37,839 nucleotides of DNA from Actinomycetota bacterium (GTDB taxonomy: Bacteria > Actinomycetota > Actinomycetes > Nanopelagicales > Nanopelagicaceae): contig VGBW01000011.1 in NCBI GenBank assembly GCA_016870365.1, forward strand, positions 1 to 37,839. Reading direction: 5' to 3'. A model generated the notes under the pieces. The model had not been told where the DNA came from. It saw only the letters and a program-made list of their open reading frames with translations, and did not search any database. Positions 32,051 to 37,839 of this stretch are shown here, in pieces (position 1 is the stretch's first letter; every line of letters begins with the position of its first letter). Made by a program: the position numbers and the translations under genes.

Positions 32051-34377
32051 CAAATCTCAATCCGATAATTTGGATTCAAAATTGTTAAAGCGCCGTTCTG
32101 TTCTCCGACCATACCTTCAGCAACTAGAGTAGATCCAACTTCAAGACCGGCAATCTCGCGCCTACCCAAAAATTGCAAAGTAACTCCACCGCTCTCGTCC
32201 CAAATTTCAATCTCAAGAGTTGGTGCGGCCGACATTGAGGCCGGGCGAATAGCAGTAACTTTTCCGGAAACATGAGCGCGCTTGCGCCATTGAATACTTC
32301 CGATCGGAGTCATCTTCTCTTGGTAATGACTTACCTTCTCGGCACTTGTACTCCACTTACTTTCGGTGCGAACTGGAGGAGTTACTACTTTAGTCTCACG
32401 AGTTCTTGATTCAACTTGGCGAACCTCACGACTTCCCTTAATTATCCGTTCGATATCAAACGGGACGATGGTTGCAACTACTCGAGGTAGATCCGAGATT
32501 GGTCGAGCTATCTGTTCAGCTGAGTCATCATGCAGCAAGCGCCCTAATACTCCCTTATAGGAGCGACGCGGAATCAGAAGAGTTAGCTCTACATCTTCCT
32601 TCTCAGTTGCACGGATCGCATATTCAACCGCGCCATCTGCAAGCCTTCGATCGGGACAATCAATGAGCTCAAGTGCAACATCTCTAAGCGCAGGATTTTC
32701 GTTCCAAGCTCTAAATAGGCGATCAGCCCTTCTATCATCTAAGACAAAATGAACTGCATGTAAATTTCTTGGCTTAAGGCTTCTTGCATATCTCACAGCA
32801 GCAATTGTTGCGACATCAACTTTATCGACCAAAACTGTGACATCGTGGCGGACAATCGTTGTTGCACGACTATCACTAATTGTCGCTTTTAGCGCTTCTT
32901 GTTCCAAACTATATCGGCGATTGAAATTCTTCATCATGATCAAAACAATTGGAGTACCAATTACAACTAACCAAGTGCCTTCGGTAAATTTCGCGATAGA
33001 GAGTATGGCAACGGTAATCAGCGAGATGGAACCTGATAGTAAATGCAGCAAGTGCCTCGCTGAACTTTCCCCCTTTGACTTCTTTGACATTCCTAACCCA
33101 GTAATAGAAAAACCAATAAACACTGCAAGAGCATAAATGGCTGCCAGTGTTGTAATGCTCGCACCTGAGACGAGAACCAAAATTGAAGAGAAGAGAGCAA
33201 TAAAGAGAATTCCATTAGAGAATGCGAGTTTGTGCCCTCTGGAGGTTAACCACTTTGGCAAATATCCATCATTTGCAACTATCCGAACCATATTTGGAAA
33301 GGCGCTATAACAAGTATTCGCACCGGCAAAGAGAATCAACATCGTTCCCGCTTGCACCACGAGATAGAAGATTCCAGCAAAAGTTGTGTTACCTAGTGAA
33401 GCCTTGGCAACAAGTGAGATAACAGTTGGAGTTCCTTCCTGATATGGAACAGCTGTCGTTTGATAAGCGAGCCAACCAATTCCAATTACTAGGAGGCCAA
33501 GGGTCATAGCCATTACTGAAAATGTTTGGCGCGCATTTAAATGTTCCGGACTCTTAAAGAGAGGAACTGAGTCAGACACCGCCTCCAGCCCCGTAAGGGA
33601 AGCACTTCCATTAGCGAATGCCTTCAAGATCATCAATATTGCCGCAAAAGAGATTAGACCTTGCTCCTCACCGAGAGGTAGAAGGCCAGGGGTATTGGTT
33701 GGGTACTCTGGCAAAGTTCCATTAAGTGAGCGATAAATACCAGAAACGAAGACTACGAGCATCGAACCTATGAAGAGGTAAGACGGGATTACAAAGAACA
33801 CCCCGGCATCCTTGACGCCTCGCAGATTGATAAAAGTTAGCGAAAGAATTATTCCTAGCGTGAGTTCCACTTTACTTTCACCAAGGGAAGGAAAAGCAGA
33901 AATTATCGCCGCAACGCCCGCTGCTGTTTGAATTGCAACCGTGATTATGTAGCCGAACATCAATTCAATGGCTGCGATTAGTGAAACATTGATTCCGAGA
34001 TTCTCTCTAGCAACAATATAGGCCCCGCCTGCTTTGGTGTAAGTATTTATTACATCTCTGTAAGAGAGCGCAATTATAAAAAGCATCGTAAGTATTACGG
34101 CAAGAATTGGAGTGAAAAGTCCGAAAGCAGCGAGCCCGAATGCTGGAATTAGAGCGACAAGAATCTGTTCTCCACCATACGCTGAAGATGAGATGCAATC
34201 TGAGGAGAGAACGCCAAAAGCATTTTTCTTTGAGAGTCGTTGTTCACCAAGGCTATGGCGGTTTAGTGGAGCTCCGAGGAGGAATTTCTTAATTCGGTAT
34301 GAGAGTGGATCACGAAGGTGTGCATGCTCTGCGAGCGCCTTTGGAGAAGGTGCATTATCTGTCCACGATTTAGCCAC
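32050..34377 (-). CDS. KimA-like APC-family potassium transporter fused to a USP-like and an OB-fold domain
   Basis: The 775-residue protein begins with a 12-helix APC transporter core (residues ~30-480) that reads like B. subtilis KimA: KKFLLGAPL, GEQRLSKKNAFGVLSSD, SSAYGGEQIL, ALSYRDVI, GGAYIVARENLG. Asp60 and Tyr67 keep the Asp-x6-Tyr spacing of KimA's ion-site residues. A cytoplasmic USP-like domain follows (~510-640). Unlike KimA, an extra domain of about 85 residues closes the protein (RAHVSGKVTAIRPASM, ending LTILNPNYRIEI), resembling the separate OB-fold protein found near APC and TrkA genes in other actinobacteria. The start is GTG with GAGG 7 nt upstream. It is co-transcribed with the mannose synthase gene. 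Confidence 0.8.
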   Translation of the reverse strand: MAKSWTDNAPSPKALAEHAHLRDPLSYRIKKFLLGAPLNRHSLGEQRLSKKNAFGVLSSDCISSSAYGGEQILVALIPAFGLAAFGLFTPILAVILTMLFIIALSYRDVINTYTKAGGAYIVARENLGINVSLIAAIELMFGYIITVAIQTAAGVAAIISAFPSLGESKVELTLGIILSLTFINLRGVKDAGVFFVIPSYLFIGSMLVVFVSGIYRSLNGTLPEYPTNTPGLLPLGEEQGLISFAAILMILKAFANGSASLTGLEAVSDSVPLFKSPEHLNARQTFSVMAMTLGLLVIGIGWLAYQTTAVPYQEGTPTVISLVAKASLGNTTFAGIFYLVVQAGTMLILFAGANTCYSAFPNMVRIVANDGYLPKWLTSRGHKLAFSNGILFIALFSSILVLVSGASITTLAAIYALAVFIGFSITGLGMSKKSKGESSARHLLHLLSGSISLITVAILSIAKFTEGTWLVVIGTPIVLIMMKNFNRRYSLEQEALKATISDSRATTIVRHDVTVLVDKVDVATIAAVRYARSLKPRNLHAVHFVLDDRRADRLFRAWNENPALRDVALELIDCPDRRLADGAVEYAIRATEKEDVELTLLIPRRSYKGVLGRLLHDDSAEQIARPISDLPRVVATIVPFDIERIIKGSREVRQVESRTRETKVVTPPVRTESKWSTSAEKVSHYQEKMTPIGSIQWRKRAHVSGKVTAIRPASMSAAPTLEIEIWDESGGVTLQFLGRREIAGLEVGSTLVAEGMVGEQNGALTILNPNYRIEI

Positions 34378-34413
34378 GGTAGTGCCTCATTCTACGCCCC
34401 TTGAATTCACGCG

Positions 34414-34419
34414 TATGCT
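34414..34419 (+). promoter_or_regulatory. -10 box for the aldehyde dehydrogenase gene
   Basis: TATGCT is followed by 8 nt and then the ATG at 34428, the same leaderless spacing as elsewhere in the window. This argues against the upstream in-frame TTG at 34401. Confidence 0.45.
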
Positions 34420-34427
34420 CTCGGCCT

Positions 34428-35852
34428 ATGGCCCTTAGAACTGATCTTTATATCGATGGCAAGTGGGTCAAAGGCTCTGGCCAAGTTCCAGTCTATGACC
34501 CAAGTGATGGCAGCGTTATTGCAGAGATTCAAACTGCCGGTGAAAGAGAGTGTGATGCCGCAGTTGAAGCAGCTCATAAAGCATTTCCAGAGTGGGCAAA
34601 GACTGCTCCAAGACTTCGTGCTGAAATGTTGCGTAAAGCATTTGAGATCATGGTTGCAGAAGCTGATCAATTAGCAGAGTTGGTCTCAAGAGAGAATGGG
34701 AAAGTAGTAAGTGATGCCAAGGGTGAGATCTTATATGCCGCAGAGTTCTTCCGTTGGTTTAGCGAGGAGACGGTAAGAGTTGCAGGGGACTTTCGAAAGG
34801 CGCCAAGCGGAGATAAAAGAATATTAGTTACCCATCAGCCGATTGGAGTTTCACTACTTATTACTCCCTGGAATTTTCCAGCAGGGATGGCCACTAGAAA
34901 AATCGGTCCAGCAATTGGGGCAGGCTGCACAGTAATTCTCAAACCCGCAATAGAAACCCCGCTAACTGCCATGGCAATTGTTGATATCTTAGAGAGAGCT
35001 GGAGTGCCAAGAGGAGTAGTTAATCTAATTACTCCAACTCCTGCAGGGCCGATGGTGAATCGGATGCTCCATGATCCAAGGGTTATGAATCTTTCTTTCA
35101 CAGGATCTACAGAGGTTGGTCGCATCCTTCTTAAAGAGGCATCAGATCGAGTGATCCGATGCTCTATGGAGCTCGGGGGAAATGCGCCATTTGTGGTTCT
35201 AGATGATGCCAATATCGATGAGGCGGTAAAGGGGCTAATGCTTGCCAAGATGAGAAATGGCGGAGCTGCCTGCACCGCTGCCAACCGCATCTATGTCCAA
35301 GAAAATATTGCAACTGAATTTACGAATAAGTTTGCCAAAGCAATGTCAGAGCTAAAGATGGCGCCAGGTCGAGAATCTGGAGCACAGCTTGGAGCCAGCG
35401 TCTCTATTAAGGAAAGAAATAAGATTGCAGAGCTGGTAGAGCTCTCAGTTAGAGGCGGCGCTAAGGTTGAAACTGGTGGGGTAATACCAGAGGGAGCTGG
35501 AGCCTTTTATCCTCCAACAGTTCTAAGCGTTGATAAATCAAATGAGATTCTCAAATACGAAGTCTTTGGACCCGTTGCCCCAATTGTTACTTTTGAAACA
35601 GATGATGAAGCGATAAAGCTCGCCAACGATAGTGATTTTGGATTAATTAGTTATGTCTATTCCACAGATCTCTCAAGAGCAATACGAATGGCTGAAGCAA
35701 TTGACTCTGGAATGGTGGCAATAAATCGAGGAATGATCTCAGACCCTGCTGCGCCATTTGGCGGCAATAAACAATCTGGTTTGGGTCGAGAGGGTGGATT
35801 TGATGGCATCCATGAATTCCTTCAGACCAAATACATCGGGGTAGAGATCTAG
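34428..35852 (+). CDS. gabD: NAD(P)-dependent aldehyde dehydrogenase (succinate-semialdehyde dehydrogenase type)
   Basis: The 474-residue soluble enzyme has the full ALDH set: ITPWNFPAGMATRK (145-158), FTGSTEVGR (224-232), catalytic Glu248 in MELGGNAPF and nucleophile Cys282 in GGAACTAANR. The C-terminal PFGGNKQSGLGREGG is typical of the GabD group. Succinate semialdehyde is the likeliest substrate, and glutarate semialdehyde is possible given the convergent L-2-hydroxyglutarate oxidase gene. The start at 34428 is set by the -10 box and by RTDLYIDGKW, which begins the family fold. The TAG stop shares CTAG with the stop of the next gene on the other strand. Confidence 0.85.
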   Translation: MALRTDLYIDGKWVKGSGQVPVYDPSDGSVIAEIQTAGERECDAAVEAAHKAFPEWAKTAPRLRAEMLRKAFEIMVAEADQLAELVSRENGKVVSDAKGEILYAAEFFRWFSEETVRVAGDFRKAPSGDKRILVTHQPIGVSLLITPWNFPAGMATRKIGPAIGAGCTVILKPAIETPLTAMAIVDILERAGVPRGVVNLITPTPAGPMVNRMLHDPRVMNLSFTGSTEVGRILLKEASDRVIRCSMELGGNAPFVVLDDANIDEAVKGLMLAKMRNGGAACTAANRIYVQENIATEFTNKFAKAMSELKMAPGRESGAQLGASVSIKERNKIAELVELSVRGGAKVETGGVIPEGAGAFYPPTVLSVDKSNEILKYEVFGPVAPIVTFETDDEAIKLANDSDFGLISYVYSTDLSRAIRMAEAIDSGMVAINRGMISDPAAPFGGNKQSGLGREGGFDGIHEFLQTKYIGVEI

Positions 35853-37054
35853 AGATTAGGTAGAACTTTTTCTGATGCCACCCATCTGCCAAAAGGAATA
35901 GCGCTGGTCCAACCTGGAGAGACTGCATTGAGTATGTGGGTTGAGTTCCGGTAATTCTCAACAATAAAGTCTTGCTCAAGGCGGCCACTTTGAATATTTA
36001 CTAACTGAGAACGAATCCCTGGTGGCTTCTTTTTCCATTCCTTAATTTCTCTAGCACGGGGCACCAGCGTTGCAGACTCCCTGACAAGTGAACTTTGTTT
36101 AAGCTTAGGAAGTTCAGATTTCAAAATCTCACCAAGGCTATGAGCCTGGCCTCGCATTAAGGCTCTTGTTGCTAGAAGTGCTTGACCCATATCTGATAGA
36201 GACCAGCCTGAAGTTAGAGAATATTGCTCTCTACCCAAGATTGGAATTGCGGTTGGCCCAATTTTGACTTTTCCATCAAGAGTCAAAGTGAAATGAACAC
36301 CCAGAAATGGATTCATGGGATGTGGTACGGGGTAAACCAGCCTCGTCAGTGGTAACTTGTTTGAATCAGCGGTTCTATAGATCCCCATGAAGGGCACCAT
36401 TGCGTACTCTTTGGCCATTCCCAGACCTCGAGCCAAGCGATCTGACTGTGCTCCAGCCGAGTTGATTACATATCTTGCGTTGAAGCCCTTGACGCTCACC
36501 TCACCTGCTGATTCACTCAGTCGAACTTTTGCGCCATAAGAAATTCCGCCGCCTACTTCTTCGAAGTCTCTTACCATCGCATTTGTCACAGCTCTTGGAT
36601 CTGAGATTGCAGTCTTTGGTGACCATAGATATCGGTTATAAGTCTTAGCTAACGGCTCATGTCTTTCTAAATTATTCGCATGATGAATCTCAAGGTCTAC
36701 ACCATTAGTAATTCCACGAGAGTACAAGAGATCTAAACGAGCATCTTCTTCAGCACTCCTAGTGACAACCACTTTGCCGCACTCAAGAACTGAAATTTTG
36801 TTCTTAGCGCAGAGCTTTCTAAGTTCAAGGTTGCCTTCACGACAGAACTTTGCTTTTAGCGAATCAGGAGAGTAGTAGAAACCTGCATGGAGTACCCCTG
36901 AATTTCGTCCACTTGCATGATGGCCAGGACCTGATTCCTTATCAATAATGTGTATCTTTAAGCTGGGTCTTGCTTGAAGAAGTGCTATTCCGATAGAGAG
37001 GCCAACAATTCCAGCACCAATTATCAGCACATCAGACTTTGGCTCGCTACTCAC
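35849..37054 (-). CDS. lhgO: L-2-hydroxyglutarate oxidase/dehydrogenase
   Basis: The 401-residue DAO-type flavoprotein starts with DVLIIGAGIVGLSIGIALL (dinucleotide loop GAGIVG), then SGPGHHASGRNSGVLHAGFYY, which is diagnostic of LhgO. The C-terminal SPGWTSAIPFG is also typical. LhgO oxidises L-2-hydroxyglutarate to 2-oxoglutarate, feeding electrons to the quinone pool in E. coli. There it works beside CsiD and GabD in glutarate/lysine breakdown; no CsiD gene is seen here. The start is GTG with GGGAG 8 nt upstream. It is convergent with the aldehyde dehydrogenase gene (4-nt overlap). Confidence 0.92.
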   Translation of the reverse strand: MSSEPKSDVLIIGAGIVGLSIGIALLQARPSLKIHIIDKESGPGHHASGRNSGVLHAGFYYSPDSLKAKFCREGNLELRKLCAKNKISVLECGKVVVTRSAEEDARLDLLYSRGITNGVDLEIHHANNLERHEPLAKTYNRYLWSPKTAISDPRAVTNAMVRDFEEVGGGISYGAKVRLSESAGEVSVKGFNARYVINSAGAQSDRLARGLGMAKEYAMVPFMGIYRTADSNKLPLTRLVYPVPHPMNPFLGVHFTLTLDGKVKIGPTAIPILGREQYSLTSGWSLSDMGQALLATRALMRGQAHSLGEILKSELPKLKQSSLVRESATLVPRAREIKEWKKKPPGIRSQLVNIQSGRLEQDFIVENYRNSTHILNAVSPGWTSAIPFGRWVASEKVLPNL

Positions 37055-37082
37055 CTATCAAACTCCCTTTTCTAAAGAACTT

Positions 37083-37170
37083 TGGCGGAGGATGAGGGAT
37101 TTGAACCCTCGGTAGGTTTCCCTACACACGCTTTCCAAGCGTGCGCACTCGGCCGCTATGCGAATCCTCC
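37083..37170 (-). tRNA. tRNA-Ser (GGA)
   Basis: On the minus strand the acceptor stem is 37164-37170 with 37087-37093. The anticodon loop TTGGAAA inside stem CACGC/GCGTG gives anticodon GGA. A long variable arm marks class II. The discriminator is G, and CCA is encoded (complement of 37083-37085). It lies 28 bp upstream of the lhgO start, on the same strand. Confidence 0.95.
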
Positions 37171-37247
37171 CGAGCTTGCTCCATAGAAAGCATTCCTATG
37201 AAGCGAGGGGAGAACTCTATCGGTGCCACAAACTATGATTAACCGCA

Positions 37248-37336
37248 GATCTCCCGTGCGGCGCTATCGCTTCCGAACTCCCCCAGAGCTGGAAGGCAGC
37301 AAGGGTAGGCGCGCTCTAGTGGGTGCGCGGGGGATC
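37248..37336 (+). ncRNA. ffs: Signal recognition particle RNA (small bacterial 4.5S type)
   Basis: Bases 37248-37259 pair with 37325-37336 (12 pairs, two G-U) to close a single long hairpin of 89 nt. The apical part has the Ffh-binding core: GAACTCCCCCAGAGCTGGAA leads into GGCAGCAAGGGTAGG, matching the conserved CAG/GGAAG tetraloop region and the AGCA-containing symmetric loop. The small size fits the Alu-less form. It sits 34 nt before dnaX, a common actinobacterial arrangement. Confidence 0.92.
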
Positions 37337-37370
37337 CTAAAAAAGAATTTAGCAGGTAGGAGAGGTTGTT

Positions 37371-37839
37371 ATGTCACTAGCGCTATATCGCAAGTATCGC
37401 CCCTCTTTTTTTGCTGATGTTATCGGTCAAGATCATGTCACAGCACCGTTATCTAATGCGCTGGAATCAGGTCGCATTCATCATGCATATTTATTTTCAG
37501 GACCACGAGGATGTGGCAAAACATCAAGCGCCAGAATTATGGCTCGCTCACTGAATTGTGAAAAGGGGCCAACACCAAGCCCTTGTGGCAAATGCCAATC
37601 TTGTACTGATTTAGTGGCAAATGGTCCTGGATCTATTGATGTTATTGAGTTAGATGCTGCCACCCATGGTCTTGTGGATGATGCTAGGGATTTAAGAGAC
37701 AAAGCCTTCTTTGCCCCCGTTAATTCCAGATACAAGATCTATATCATCGATGAGGCTCATCAATTGGGGCCAGGGGCAGCCAATGCCTTACTCAAAGTGG
37801 TGGAGGAGCCACCACCCCACGTCCTATTTGTCTTTGCAA
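37371..37839 (+). CDS. dnaX: DNA polymerase III subunit gamma/tau (N-terminal part, runs off the window)
   Basis: The first 156 codons are present and the gene continues past the right edge. It starts MSLALYRKYRPSFFADVIGQ. The AAA+ Walker A GPRGCGKTS lies at about 44-52, and the zinc module is complete with Cys63, Cys72, Cys75 and Cys78. Walker B (YIIDEAHQLG) and the start of the sensor region follow. The protein loads the sliding clamp as part of the replicative polymerase. A strong AGGAGAGG lies 5-6 nt before the ATG. It is preceded by the SRP RNA gene on the same strand. Confidence 0.97.
   Translation, partial: MSLALYRKYRPSFFADVIGQDHVTAPLSNALESGRIHHAYLFSGPRGCGKTSSARIMARSLNCEKGPTPSPCGKCQSCTDLVANGPGSIDVIELDAATHGLVDDARDLRDKAFFAPVNSRYKIYIIDEAHQLGPGAANALLKVVEEPPPHVLFVFA

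Noticed and set aside
34401-34427. Nine extra N-terminal residues for the aldehyde dehydrogenase
   Set aside because: The -10 box lies inside this stretch, and the family fold starts after 34428.
37410-37418. Run of seven T in the first codons of dnaX as a frameshift site
   Set aside because: It encodes the normal Ser-Phe-Phe of the conserved N-terminus; programmed slippage in dnaX, where known, is far downstream near the gamma/tau boundary.
1-37839. CRISPR arrays, intact insertion sequences, prophage or attachment sites
   Set aside because: No regular spaced repeats, transposase or integrase frames were seen; the tRNA genes are not followed by partial duplicates within the window.

Overview
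The window looks like a stretch of a small, streamlined, lower-GC actinobacterial genome, probably of the freshwater acI / Nanopelagicales type. Supporting signs are a DasR-type GntR regulator with a matching operator, the actinobacterial tRNA adenosine deaminase-associated protein next to tadA, a polyprenol-phosphate mannose synthase, a small Alu-less SRP RNA in front of dnaX, very short intergenic gaps, convergent genes that share stop codons, and many genes whose -10 box lies 6-8 nt before the start codon (leaderless). The taxon is an inference; no marker was searched.

Layout. 1-2564: tRNA-Tyr, a secreted SIMPL-domain protein, threonylcarbamoyl-AMP synthase, and a DasR-like regulator. 2654-8779: an operon for an amino-sugar ABC importer (binding protein, two permeases), a cytoplasmic NagZ-type beta-N-acetylhexosaminidase, a phosphomannose-isomerase-type cupin and a SIS-family glucosamine-6-phosphate deaminase candidate. 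A DasR operator precedes it. 8782-9630: a deletion scar with three gene remnants (3' end of a glycerol-1-phosphate dehydrogenase-like gene, 3' end of a sugar permease gene, 5' end of an SDR gene). 9627-12657: a SIS-SDR-GNAT operon of unknown role, then convergent nagA. 12798-17153: a tripartite tricarboxylate transporter (TctC, TctB, TctA) and an MFS transporter. 17150-24856: tspO, then murQ, an RpiR/MurR-like regulator, a second sugar ABC importer, a BadF-type amino-sugar kinase and a convergent D-lactate/glycolate-type FAD dehydrogenase. 24895-30199: ABC-F ATPase, YdcZ-type transporter, DedA, malic enzyme, upp. 30272-37054: tadA module, tRNA-Ser, mannose synthase, a KimA-like potassium transporter fused to an OB-fold, a succinate-semialdehyde-type dehydrogenase and L-2-hydroxyglutarate oxidase. 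37083-37839: tRNA-Ser, SRP RNA and the start of dnaX.

The main biological story is amino-sugar salvage without a phosphotransferase system. Importer 1 plus NagZ would take up and cleave GlcNAc-containing disaccharides. Importer 2 plus the kinase and MurQ would take up MurNAc, phosphorylate it inside the cell and split it into GlcNAc-6-phosphate and D-lactate. NagA and the SIS deaminase would carry GlcNAc-6-phosphate to fructose-6-phosphate, and the FAD dehydrogenase could oxidise the D-lactate. All steps from import to glycolysis are encoded within 22 kb, under two regulators (DasR-like and RpiR-like), each with a visible candidate operator. Both importer operons carry a strong perfect hairpin between the binding-protein gene and the permease genes. 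No CRISPR array, rRNA or intact insertion sequence was seen.
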